Below, piece by piece: positions 9,357 to 18,578 of a stretch of 51,415 bases of DNA. Positions within the stretch are counted from its first letter, which is position 1. The number at the start of each line of letters is the position of its first letter. The notes beneath the pieces are model-generated. The model saw nothing but the letters and a program-made list of their open reading frames with translations, ran no database searches and was not told the DNA's origin. This DNA comes from Thermoplasmata archaeon (GTDB lineage Archaea; Thermoplasmatota; Thermoplasmata; Lutacidiplasmatales; UBA184): contig JAKACD010000006.1 in the NCBI GenBank assembly GCA_021821785.1, forward strand, positions 1 to 51,415, in the 5' to 3' direction. The translations under genes and the position numbers were made by a program.

Positions 9357-10205
9357 ATGGCCGCGCCCGATCCCCACGCGGTCGCCCAGGTCGAGAACCT
9401 CAAGGTTTCGCGGTCGGCGGGGGAAACGCTCGCGTTCCCGGTCGCGGACCTCGTCGCGACCGAAGAGCCGCTCGAGATCCGCCTCGTCCACGAAGGTCGC
9501 TCCGAGACCGTCAGCGTCACGATGCGCACGCCGACCGACGACGCGAGCCTGGCCGCGGGCTTTCTGTTCACCGAAGGGATCCTCACCGACCGCGCCGATA
9601 TCGAGCGGATCGTGCCGAACCTCGACACGAGCGGCAACGTCGTCGAGGTCCACACTCGACGGCCGATCGATGTCGCGCCCGAGCTCCGGCGTCAGTTCTT
9701 CACCAACTCGAGCTGCGGGGTCTGCGGACGCTCGCTCGTCAAGGGGCTCTACGCCGAACGGGGCGGACCGGTCGCAAGCGACCTCGTCGTCGACGCCGCG
9801 TTCCTGCTCGGGCTGCCGAAGCGGCTGCGAGCGGCTCAGCCATTGTTCGACCGGACCGGGGGTCTCCACGCGGCCGGGCTGTTCGATCCCGGCGGAGCGC
9901 TCCTCGTCGTCGCCGAGGACGTCGGACGCCACAACGCCGTGGACAAGGTGGTGGGGGTCCGGTTCCTGGGGGGGCACCTGCCCGACGCGCGCGCGATCCT
10001 TCAGGTGAGCGGTCGCGTGAGCTTCGAGATCGTGCAGAAGGCCAACGCCGCCGGGATCCCGATCGTCTCCGCGGTCTCGGCGCCCTCCTCCCTCGCGGTC
10101 TCCGCCGCCGACCGATGGGGGATCACACTCGCCGCGTTCGTGCGGGAGGACCGGCTCAATCTCTACTCCCATCCCGAGCGCGTGCGCGACACGGCCGAAC
10201 CCTGA
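9357..10205 (+). CDS. fdhD: Formate dehydrogenase accessory sulfurtransferase FdhD
   Basis: FFTNSSCGVCGRSL, GGLHAAGLF, EDVGRHNAVDKVVG, SGRVSFEIVQKANAAGIPIVSAVSAPSSLAV. Confidence 0.95.
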   Translation: MAAPDPHAVAQVENLKVSRSAGETLAFPVADLVATEEPLEIRLVHEGRSETVSVTMRTPTDDASLAAGFLFTEGILTDRADIERIVPNLDTSGNVVEVHTRRPIDVAPELRRQFFTNSSCGVCGRSLVKGLYAERGGPVASDLVVDAAFLLGLPKRLRAAQPLFDRTGGLHAAGLFDPGGALLVVAEDVGRHNAVDKVVGVRFLGGHLPDARAILQVSGRVSFEIVQKANAAGIPIVSAVSAPSSLAVSAADRWGITLAAFVREDRLNLYSHPERVRDTAEP

Positions 10206-10230
10206 CCGCACTTCGGCCGGCCCTTCGGCC

Positions 10231-11496
10231 TCAACCCAGCGGACCGGCGAGGACCGTGACGGCCCGCCGAACGTCGAGGGCGAGTGCGGCCGCGGCGCGC
10301 ACGTCGCGGGGTCGGACCGCCCTGAGCTTCGCCGGCCAGCCGAGCCAGTAGTCGCCCGGGAGCCGGTGGTACGCGACGTCGACCGCCAGCTCGTGCGCGT
10401 CCGACGTCGACTCGAGGGCGAGCGGGATCTGGCCGATCGCGCTCTCCCGGATCGTATCGAGGGTCGCCCGCGAAACCTCTTCGTTCGAGGCGCGGGCGAG
10501 CTCCTGACGGAGGAGACGGACGACCTTGGGATACCGGTCGCCCCCGGTCCCGGCCTGCACCTCGAAATGTCCGCCGAGGCGCATCGCCTCGAGCGCACTC
10601 GAGGCATGGTAGGCGAGCCCTCCCTTCTCCCGGACCTGCTGGAAGAGCCGGCTGAGCATCGGCCGCCCGCCCAGGATCTCGTTCGCGAGGTACGCGGCCG
10701 GATACTCCGGGGCGGAGCGGGGGATCGATACCCCTCCGAGTCGGACCTCGACCTGGCTGCGGCCCGGGAGATCGATCCGTCGCTCGGTCGGCCGACGGTT
10801 CCCGAGGGGCGGCAGGGAGAGGGAGGGGGCGGTCCGGGTGGCGAACGACCGAAAGAGCCGTCGAGCCGCCCGTTCGACCGCGGCGGGACCGACCGGTGCG
10901 GTCACCACCAGGACCGCCTCGCCGCTCGAGTACTGAGCGCGGTGGAACTTCTGCAGGTCGGCCCGGGTGATGCGGGCGAGCGACCGGGCCGAGCCCACCC
11001 CGCTCTCGCGGTACGGGTGGCCCTCGGGAAAGACGGCCCTCCACAGCTCGACCTCGGCCCGGCTCGCCGGCTGGGTCGCTTCGCGCAGCTGCCGCTCCCG
11101 CATCTGGCGCCGGGCCCGGGCCACGTCGCTCGGGTCGAATCGGGGCCGAAGCACGACGTCCGCGAGGATCTCGAGAAGATGCCCCCACTCGGAGGCCGGT
11201 CCCCAGATCGAGACCTCCGCGGACTCGGGGGCGCATTGCCGGGCGAGCGTCGCGCCGAGGCGGTCGAGGCGCCGCGCGAGCGCGATCCGGTCCAGCCGGC
11301 CGGCCGCGCTCGTGACCAGCTGGTTGACCAGGCGGGCCGTCCCCTCCCTTCCGGGCGGATCGAACGCCCAGCCGGCGGGGCCGACGTACGTCGCGGAGAC
11401 GCTCGCGGCTCCCGTGGGGGCCGGCTGGTGAACGACCTGGAGCCCGTCGAGCTCGGCCCCGTATTCGATACGGAGAGGGTCCGTACGGTCAGTCAT
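10231..11496 (-). CDS. M16 family peptidase-like protein, non-catalytic subunit
   Basis: 421 aa with M16 fold features (GGRPMLSRLFQQVREKGGLAYHASS) but no HxxEH motif. Confidence 0.85.
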   Translation of the reverse strand: MTDRTDPLRIEYGAELDGLQVVHQPAPTGAASVSATYVGPAGWAFDPPGREGTARLVNQLVTSAAGRLDRIALARRLDRLGATLARQCAPESAEVSIWGPASEWGHLLEILADVVLRPRFDPSDVARARRQMRERQLREATQPASRAEVELWRAVFPEGHPYRESGVGSARSLARITRADLQKFHRAQYSSGEAVLVVTAPVGPAAVERAARRLFRSFATRTAPSLSLPPLGNRRPTERRIDLPGRSQVEVRLGGVSIPRSAPEYPAAYLANEILGGRPMLSRLFQQVREKGGLAYHASSALEAMRLGGHFEVQAGTGGDRYPKVVRLLRQELARASNEEVSRATLDTIRESAIGQIPLALESTSDAHELAVDVAYHRLPGDYWLGWPAKLRAVRPRDVRAAAALALDVRRAVTVLAGPLG

Positions 11497-12808
11497 CCTG
11501 GCCCTCCCCCGTCGGGGTGTACCGCACTACCACCCGGTGCTCGGGACGCAGCATCTCGCGCGCGCGGGCGCGGACCTCCTCGGCGCGCACCCGAAGAACC
11601 GCCCGGTAGAGCTCGTCCTCGTACTCGGGGGAGCGGAGGACGGAGAAGTAGCCGAGTCGGAATCCGATGCGCGATGCGCCTTCGTACGCGAGGGCCGCGC
11701 CCCGGCGGATCTTGGTCCGGATCTCCTCCATCTCCTGGGCGGTCGGGCCGGTCCGGGCGACCCGCTCCACGACGCGCTCGATCTCGTGCTCGATCCGGTC
11801 GAGCGAGACCCCTTTCGCAGCCAAGGCCTGGATCGTGAAGAGGCCGGGATAAAACTTGGGCCGGAAGTCGCTCGCGGCCCGCACGGCGAGCCCGGGGTCC
11901 ACGAGCACCCGGTAGAGCCGGGCGCTGGGATGCTCCGCGCTGCGCCACCAGCCGGCACCGGCCGAGAACATCCGGGTCTCCCCGCCGAGCAGGGTGTCGA
12001 GGACCAGCGTCGCGGGCGTCGCCGGGTCGGCGAGCGCCGGAGACCGCCAGCCGATCTGCAGGTACGGCGTGGTCCCGGGACCGGAAAGCTCGGAGCGACG
12101 CTCCCCCCGCTGGGGAGGTTCGACCTCGGCGACCGTGACGTCCTCGCCGGTCGCGGGGAGCGGAGAGAACCGTTCCCGGATCTCCGCCGCGATCGCCGTG
12201 GGGTCGAAACCTCCCGCCACGACGAGGATCGCGTTCCGCGTGCCGTAGAACCGGTGATAGTATCCGCGCAGCTCGGCCGGGGTCATGCGCGCGATATCCT
12301 CCCGGTGGCCCAGCGCGTCCCAGCGGTACGGGTGGCGACGGAAGGCGAGCGCGTAGAGGTCCTCCTCGACTCGGAACTCGGGCCAGTTCTCGTTCCCCTC
12401 CCGCTCCGAGTGGATGATCGTCCGTTCCCGCTCGACCTCCTCGTCCGCGATGAGCGCCCGGGTCATTCGGTCCGACTCGATGTCGAGCGGCACCGAGAGG
12501 TGATCCCGGGGCACGGTGGAAAAGTAGGCCGTGAAGTCGGTGTCGGTGAACGCGTTCAGCTCTCCGCCGACGCTCACGATCGCCCGATCGATCGCTCCCT
12601 TCCCGTAGCGGGGCGATCCCTCGAAGAGCATGTGCTCGACCCAATGGGAGGCCCCGGTCACGCCGGGCCACTCGTTCTTCGAGCCGACGCGGTACCAGAC
12701 CCAGACGCTCGCGGTCGGGCTCGCCGAGTCGGCGGCGAGCACGACGGATAGGCCGTTGTCCAGCTGGAAGGACTGGAGGGGAGGACGCGCGACGCCCGAC
12801 GGGGACAC
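11489..12808 (-). CDS. M16 family zinc metallopeptidase, catalytic subunit
   Basis: HWVEHMLFEG (HxxEH) motif. Start revised from ATG 12895 to GTG 12808 because a TATA-like atataac lies ~26 nt upstream of 12808. Confidence 0.88.
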   Translation of the reverse strand: MSPSGVARPPLQSFQLDNGLSVVLAADSASPTASVWVWYRVGSKNEWPGVTGASHWVEHMLFEGSPRYGKGAIDRAIVSVGGELNAFTDTDFTAYFSTVPRDHLSVPLDIESDRMTRALIADEEVERERTIIHSEREGNENWPEFRVEEDLYALAFRRHPYRWDALGHREDIARMTPAELRGYYHRFYGTRNAILVVAGGFDPTAIAAEIRERFSPLPATGEDVTVAEVEPPQRGERRSELSGPGTTPYLQIGWRSPALADPATPATLVLDTLLGGETRMFSAGAGWWRSAEHPSARLYRVLVDPGLAVRAASDFRPKFYPGLFTIQALAAKGVSLDRIEHEIERVVERVARTGPTAQEMEEIRTKIRRGAALAYEGASRIGFRLGYFSVLRSPEYEDELYRAVLRVRAEEVRARAREMLRPEHRVVVRYTPTGEGQDD

Positions 12809-12830
12809 GGCCGCCGGGAGACGGGCCGGG

Positions 12831-12837
12831 ATATAAC
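12831..12837 (-). promoter_or_regulatory. TATA-like box for the M16 operon
   Basis: gatataac read on + strand (gttatatc on -), ~26 nt from GTG 12808; AT-rich island in a very GC-rich background. Confidence 0.5.
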
Positions 12838-12927
12838 GCGCCGTCCTCCCCGGGCCACGGGGGCTCAGGGTCGGCCGCGCGTCCCCCGGACACAACTCTT
12901 AAGCGATTTGTTCGGCCATCGGCCGCC

Positions 12928-13776
12928 GTGCGCGGGGAGCTTCGACTGCTTCGGCTGCCCAACCTGGCCGTCTCGTTCGTCGGAACGGTCGTCGGGGGGC
13001 TGGTCGCGGCCGCGCTCGGGGTCGGGATCTCCGCTACCTTGTGGGTCCTGCTCGTGCTGGCCGGGCTCTCGACCTCCCTGGTCACCGCGGGCGGGAATGT
13101 GCTGAACGACGTCCTCGACCTCGAGGTCGACCGGACGAACCACCCGGACCGGCCCCTCGTGACGGGGGCGGTGTCCGTCGAGCGGGCCCGGGGGCTCGCG
13201 GTGGCGCTGTTCCTCTCGGGACTGATCGTCGTGCTGCCCGTGATCGCGATGGAGCCGCTCGTCGGCGCGATCTTCGCCGCGGCGGTCCTCGCCCTCTACG
13301 TCTACGAATTCCACCTCAAGGCGCGGGGATTCGTCGGGAACCTCGTCGTGGCGTTTCTCACCGCCATGGTCTTCCTTTACGGTGGGGCCGCCGCCGGCGA
13401 CGCCACCCTCCTCCTACCGTTCGCGGGGATGGCGTTCCTCGCGACGCTGAGCCGGGAGGTGATCAAGGACATGGAGGACGTCCAGGGGGACATCGGGCGG
13501 ACGACGCTTCCGATGACCTACGGGCTCCCGTTCTCGGGGCGCGTCGCCCAGGCGAGCGTGTTCGCCGGGATCGTCCTCAGCGTGGTCCCCCTCGCCTGGT
13601 TCGTCTCCGCGACGACGGTCGTGGGAATTATCTACGTGGTGCTGGTCGGGGCTGCTGACGCGGTCTTCGGGGTCTCCGTCTGGTTCCTGCCCGACCGGCT
13701 CCACTACGAGCAGACGATGAGCAAGGTGGCGATGACGGTCGCGCTGGTCGCGTTCCTGGTGGTGGCGTTCCGATGA
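12928..13776 (+). CDS. UbiA-family prenyltransferase, digeranylgeranylglyceryl phosphate synthase
   Basis: NVLNDVLDLEVDRTNHPDRPLVTGAVS and DMEDVQGDIGRTTLPMTYG motifs; multiple TMs; neighbour of GGGPS. Confidence 0.88.
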   Translation: MRGELRLLRLPNLAVSFVGTVVGGLVAAALGVGISATLWVLLVLAGLSTSLVTAGGNVLNDVLDLEVDRTNHPDRPLVTGAVSVERARGLAVALFLSGLIVVLPVIAMEPLVGAIFAAAVLALYVYEFHLKARGFVGNLVVAFLTAMVFLYGGAAAGDATLLLPFAGMAFLATLSREVIKDMEDVQGDIGRTTLPMTYGLPFSGRVAQASVFAGIVLSVVPLAWFVSATTVVGIIYVVLVGAADAVFGVSVWFLPDRLHYEQTMSKVAMTVALVAFLVVAFR

Positions 13777-14543
13777 GCGACCCACGGTCCCCGGCCCTCC
13801 GGGTCGAGCAGTACCTCGCCGAGACGCTTCGGGGCGGGCCGATCCATTTCACGCTGATCGATCCCGATAAGTCCCCCGGCGCCCGGGCCGCCCACGTCGC
13901 CCGCGGCGCGGTCGAGCTCGGGAGCCACGGGATCCTGCTCGGGGGATCGACGGGGATCAGCCGCGAGGTGATGGCCGAGGCGGCGCGGGCCGTGAAGGCG
14001 GCGGTAAAGGTCCCGGTCGTCATCTTTCCGGAAGGGCCGGGCTCCCTCGCGCCGGGGGCGGATGCGATCCTCTTCATGAGCCTCCTCAACTCCCGCAACC
14101 TCGACCTCGTCATCCGGACCCACGCGCGCACCGCTTCGGTCGTGCGGGCCCTCCGCCTCGAGCCGATCCCGATGGGCTATCTTGTCATCGCGCCGGGGAT
14201 GCGGGTCGGGGAGGTCGGCCAGGTCGACGCGGTCGATCGCGAGGACGTCCGGGGCGCGGCCGGCTACGCCCTCGCCGCTCAGTTCCTCGGGATGCGGTAC
14301 ATCTACCTCGAGGCGGGTTCGGGGGCCCCGGCTCCCGTACCGCCGCCGATGGTGCGCGCGGTCCGGTCGGCCGTGGAGATCCCGGTGATTGTCGGAGGCG
14401 GGATCCGTACGGGGAACGACGCCCGGTCGCTCCTGGACGCCGGGGCGCAGGTCCTGGTCACGGGAACGATCACGGAGGAGGAAGGGTTCGGGGCAGGGTT
14501 CCGAGGCATCCTTTCGGAGGTGCGGCGCGCCCGTGGCGGCTGA
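13773..14543 (+). CDS. Geranylgeranylglyceryl phosphate synthase
   Basis: HFTLIDPDKSPG, LLGGSTGIS, YIYLEAGSGAP, VGGGIRTGNDARSLLDAGAQVLVTGTI. Confidence 0.92.
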   Translation: MSDPRSPALRVEQYLAETLRGGPIHFTLIDPDKSPGARAAHVARGAVELGSHGILLGGSTGISREVMAEAARAVKAAVKVPVVIFPEGPGSLAPGADAILFMSLLNSRNLDLVIRTHARTASVVRALRLEPIPMGYLVIAPGMRVGEVGQVDAVDREDVRGAAGYALAAQFLGMRYIYLEAGSGAPAPVPPPMVRAVRSAVEIPVIVGGGIRTGNDARSLLDAGAQVLVTGTITEEEGFGAGFRGILSEVRRARGG

Positions 14544-16347
14544 CGTCGGCTCGTTCGAGTCGCCCGGACAGCGCGAGGTCCGGCGGGGTCACCTATTGTT
14601 CCGGGCTCCGCGGCCCCCTGTAACGCTGGCCCTCACGGTCGTCGCGAGCGCCGGCCTCGCCGCCCTGCTCTGGTTACCGGACACCCCGCGGTTCTTCGAG
14701 GGGTTCCTTCTCGCGATCCTCGTCCCGGCGCTCATCGGCACGTGCGCGACGCCGGCGCTCGCGCGGTGGGTCGGAGGCCGTTTCGAGTTCCACCGATCGG
14801 CGTTCCTGACCCTGACCCTGTTCGTGCTGATGATCCCGATCGCCCTGATCTGGCGCGGCGCCTACACCGTCTGGCCCGGAAGCGTTCCGAGCCTCCTTCT
14901 CCTCGCGGCGTTCGTGGCCGGACCGGCGTTCTGGTTCCGCCACTTGACGCTCTACGGTGTCTCCCGGGCCAGCCACTCGCGGACGGTCGGGGTCTCGCTC
15001 CTACCGGTCGCGCTCTACCTGCTCGGAGTGTTCGCGATCTCCCCTCCTTCGATCGCGGTCGTTGCGGCCACGTTCCTGTTCCTCCTGATCGCCTTCGCCT
15101 GCTCGGTGGCGCTGATCCGGGCCGCGGACCGACCGATGCGCCGCGAGTTCCACATCTCGGGGGTCTCGCTGATCCGTCCGCTCCTCGACCACGTCGGCGA
15201 TCGCGACAGCTCGGCGACCGATGCGCTCGAGGCGTTCTTCCTCCGGACGGCGGTCGAGGCCGATCTCAAGGTGCGCCTCCTCGTGTTCTACAAGGACGGG
15301 CACCCTCACGTTACCCTCGCGCTGCCGACGGTACACCCGGGCCCGTTCGCGGCGCTGGGGGCGAGCGATCTTCCCCGAAAGCTCGCCGACCGGCTGGGAC
15401 CCGAAGCCGGGACCGTTCTCGTCCCGCACACCCCGTCCGACCACGACCTCGACCTCCCCAGCGAGAAGGAGGTCGGTCAGGTCGCGGACGCCGCTCGCGC
15501 GCTGTTGCGCCGACTGACGCCGTCGAAGTCCTCGCGCGCCGGACCGCTCGTGGCCCCGTATCCGAAGAGCCTCGCCCGCGCGCAGCTCCTCGGCGACGCG
15601 GCGCTCGTGACCGTCTCGCGCGCCCCCGCGCCCACGGATGACATCGCCTACAGCGTCGCGGACCGTCTGGTCCGAGAGCTGACGGTCCCCGGCGGTCCCT
15701 CGATCGCGCTCATCGATGGGCACAACTCCTACATCGAGGGCGAGGGCGACATCCTGTACGGTACCCCCTCCGCCGAGCAGCTCGTCAAGGACGCCCAGGC
15801 GGCGGTGGCCGCGGCGTCGGCCGCGGCGACCTCCGAACCGGTGGAGGTCGGAGTGGCGGTCCGCGCGGGCTATTCGATCGGCCGCGACGGAATCGGGCCG
15901 CAGGGGCTGCGCGCGGTCGCGGTCCGGGCCGGCGGAAAGGTCTCGGCCTACCTCCTGATCGACGGGAACAATCTCGTGGTGGGCCTGCGCGAGCCCATCG
16001 TGCGGGCGCTCGAGAAGGTCGTCGACGTCGCCGAGGTGATGACGACCGACAACCACGTCGTTCACGAGGTCGACGGCGGGATCAACCCGGTCGGCGAGCG
16101 ATACCCCCTCCCGCGGCTCATCGAGGACGCGACCGAGGTCGTGCGCCGTGCGGTCGCCGATCTCGCCCCGGTCGAAGTGCGCTACGGGGAGGCCGATGTG
16201 CCTTCGGTACGGGTCCTTGGACCCGGTCACACCGCTCGGCTTTTGACCTCGCTGGGCGACACCCTTTCGATGTTCACGAACATGTTCCCGGCCATGTTCC
16301 TGCTCCTCCTGACCGGATCGCTCGTCGTCGCCTTCGCGCTCGCCTAG
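14533..16347 (+). CDS. DUF2070 family archaeal membrane protein
   Basis: N-terminal TMs then HVTLALPTVHPGPFAALGASDLPRKLADRLG, VPHTPSDHDLDLPSEKEV, LIDGHNSY; GTG start overlapping the GGGPS stop. Confidence 0.8.
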   Translation: MAADVGSFESPGQREVRRGHLLFRAPRPPVTLALTVVASAGLAALLWLPDTPRFFEGFLLAILVPALIGTCATPALARWVGGRFEFHRSAFLTLTLFVLMIPIALIWRGAYTVWPGSVPSLLLLAAFVAGPAFWFRHLTLYGVSRASHSRTVGVSLLPVALYLLGVFAISPPSIAVVAATFLFLLIAFACSVALIRAADRPMRREFHISGVSLIRPLLDHVGDRDSSATDALEAFFLRTAVEADLKVRLLVFYKDGHPHVTLALPTVHPGPFAALGASDLPRKLADRLGPEAGTVLVPHTPSDHDLDLPSEKEVGQVADAARALLRRLTPSKSSRAGPLVAPYPKSLARAQLLGDAALVTVSRAPAPTDDIAYSVADRLVRELTVPGGPSIALIDGHNSYIEGEGDILYGTPSAEQLVKDAQAAVAAASAAATSEPVEVGVAVRAGYSIGRDGIGPQGLRAVAVRAGGKVSAYLLIDGNNLVVGLREPIVRALEKVVDVAEVMTTDNHVVHEVDGGINPVGERYPLPRLIEDATEVVRRAVADLAPVEVRYGEADVPSVRVLGPGHTARLLTSLGDTLSMFTNMFPAMFLLLLTGSLVVAFALA

Positions 16348-16358
16348 GGGGACCCGCG

Positions 16359-17990
16359 ATGGCCGACGCTCCGGGAGAAGCACCGGTCGGAGAGGCCGCC
16401 CGCGCGATGGGCGGCGAGGAGCCGCTCCGGCTCCTGACCCAGCTCGTCGCCACGGCGCCGGTGAACCTCGAGGATCCGGGCCACCAGCGGTGGGAGAAGC
16501 CGAACTACCTGCGCGCTTCCGACACCATCGTGCGGGCGGCCCGCGCCGCGGGGCTCGCGACCCGCATCTACGACCCGTTGGTCGCGGGGGATGCCGGCGG
16601 GAACCTGCGGGGCATCAACCGACCGAACGTGATCATCGACCTCGACGTCGGCGCCAGCGAGACGGTGCTCATCCTGGCCCACTACGATGTCGTGCCGGTC
16701 CCGGCCGAGCAGCTCGCCCGGTGGAAGAGTCCGCCGCACTCGCTCACCTACCGCGCCGACCATCGCCTCTACGGACGCGGGTCGAACGATGATCTCGGCA
16801 GCGGCGTCGTCACCTCGCTGACCGCCCTTCGCCACCTCGCCGACGCGAAGGACCTCCCGCGGAACGTCCGGCTCTTGGTCTGCTGCGACGAGGAGACCGG
16901 AGGGCAGGGCGGGATCGAAGCGATACGGGAACACGATGCGCCTCTCGCGGCCGACGACCCGGAGCGGATACTTCGCGCCGACGTGGCGCTCATCCCGGAC
17001 GGGGGCCCCGAGGTCACGGCGGGATCGAGCGGGGTGGCCTTCCTCGAAGGGTCGTTCGAGCGGCCCGTGCCGCTCGCCGAGGCCCTCGCGTACGGCCGCG
17101 CCCTGGTCGACCTCCACGAGGTGGCTCGGGGATGGCGCTCCGTGTACCGTTCTCCGGACTGGCCGGACCGGCACGCGCCCGAGCCCGTGATCACCGGCCG
17201 GGCGTCGCTGACGAAGTTCGACGTCGGCGAGGTCTTGAGCGATCCGGACGGGGTCGGCCTGCTGGCGGCCCATGCGGAGACCGACGCGGCGAACCAGATC
17301 GCCCGCGCCGTCACGCTCGTATTCGGGGGTCCGGCCCCGGCCCTGGATGCGCTGCCCGCGAAGCTGGCCGGCCTCGTGCCCGCCCCGTTCCGGCTGGAGA
17401 CCGCGGGCGCCACCGCGCTGTCCCTCGCGCCCGGCACCCGGGCGCTGCAGGTCGTGGGCACGGCGGCGCACGGCGGCTACCCGCACCGCGGACACAATCC
17501 GGTCCCGGTCGCGATCGACCTCCTTCGCCACGCGGCGGATCGGCGGCTGATCGACGAGCATGCCGTGGGGGTCACGTCGTTCACGGTCGACCTGCGCCTC
17601 ACCCCGGAGATGGAGCTCAATACGGCACTCTCGGCCGTCCAGGGCCACGTGCGGGAATGGATCCAGTCCCACTCGCCCCTCGCGGTGATCGAGGCGCCTC
17701 CTGAGCGGTGCCGGCCCGGCTACGCCCTCCCGGTGGACGACCCGGCCGCCCAGCGGCTCGTCCGCATCCTCCACGAGACCCTCGGGGCGAAGGGCGTGGT
17801 CGGCGAGTACGGCGGCACGGACGCGAGCGCCCTCCGCGGCCTGCGCACCCCGAAGGGGGTGGCGCTGCCGGCCCTCGTCTTCGGGAGCATGGACCCGACG
17901 GCCAACATTCACGACGCGGAGGAGAGCCTCGACCCCCGGCTCTTCGCCGGCGTCGTGACGACGATCGAACGGTTCGTCCGGGAACCGTAG
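16359..17990 (+). CDS. M20 family metallopeptidase/deacylase (ArgE/DapE-like)
   Basis: VLILAHYDVVPVP, YGRGSNDDLGSGVV, CCDEETGGQGGI. Confidence 0.85.
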   Translation: MADAPGEAPVGEAARAMGGEEPLRLLTQLVATAPVNLEDPGHQRWEKPNYLRASDTIVRAARAAGLATRIYDPLVAGDAGGNLRGINRPNVIIDLDVGASETVLILAHYDVVPVPAEQLARWKSPPHSLTYRADHRLYGRGSNDDLGSGVVTSLTALRHLADAKDLPRNVRLLVCCDEETGGQGGIEAIREHDAPLAADDPERILRADVALIPDGGPEVTAGSSGVAFLEGSFERPVPLAEALAYGRALVDLHEVARGWRSVYRSPDWPDRHAPEPVITGRASLTKFDVGEVLSDPDGVGLLAAHAETDAANQIARAVTLVFGGPAPALDALPAKLAGLVPAPFRLETAGATALSLAPGTRALQVVGTAAHGGYPHRGHNPVPVAIDLLRHAADRRLIDEHAVGVTSFTVDLRLTPEMELNTALSAVQGHVREWIQSHSPLAVIEAPPERCRPGYALPVDDPAAQRLVRILHETLGAKGVVGEYGGTDASALRGLRTPKGVALPALVFGSMDPTANIHDAEESLDPRLFAGVVTTIERFVREP

Positions 17991-18002
17991 CGGGGCGGCG
18001 CG

Positions 18003-18578
18003 GTGCTTGCCCAGTTCGTTGCGAGCGCCTTCGCAGTACTCTGGCTCCTGCTCCCCGCGTACATCGCGAACGCCGTCGCGACCCTGCCGCGGGGCCGAGG
18101 CCCCCCCATGGACTTCGGGCGGCTCTGGTCCGACGGACGGCGGGTTCTCGGCGCCTCGAAGACCTGGTCGGGGTTCCTCTTCGCCGGGTTCTTCGGGATG
18201 CCGTTCTGCCTCCTCGAAGCGTGGCTGATCCTGATCGCCCCGCCGAACCTTCAGCTCGTCCCGACCCTCGCGCCGACCGTCCTCGCCGCGGTCCCGCTCG
18301 CCGCCCTGCTCACCTTCGGGGCGATGTCGGGGGACGCGCTCGGCTCGTTCCTGAAGCGGCGCCTCGGCCGGGAGAGCGGGACGCGTACCCTCCTCATCGA
18401 CCAGCTGCCGTTCGTCCTCGTGCCGATCGCGATCGGGTTCGCGCTCTATCCCGCGCTGTTCGCGTCCGTCTTTTTCCACTGGGAAGCGGTCTTATGGCTG
18501 CTCGTGTTCACGCTGGGGTTGCACGTGGCCTTCAACTGGATCGGGTTCAAGGTCGGCTTGAAGAAGGTGCCGTGGTGA
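18003..18578 (+). CDS. carS: CDP-archaeol synthase
   Basis: LLPAYIANAVATLPRGRGPPMDFGR, GASKTWSGFLFAGFFG, GAMSGDALGSFLKRRLGRESG, LIDQLPFVL. Confidence 0.92.
   Translation: MLAQFVASAFAVLWLLLPAYIANAVATLPRGRGPPMDFGRLWSDGRRVLGASKTWSGFLFAGFFGMPFCLLEAWLILIAPPNLQLVPTLAPTVLAAVPLAALLTFGAMSGDALGSFLKRRLGRESGTRTLLIDQLPFVLVPIAIGFALYPALFASVFFHWEAVLWLLVFTLGLHVAFNWIGFKVGLKKVPW

Noticed and set aside
16344-18479. 711-aa minus-strand ORF opposite the M20 peptidase and CarS
   Set aside because: Shadow ORF of low-complexity RDEG composition; no recognisable fold, fully antisense to well-supported genes.
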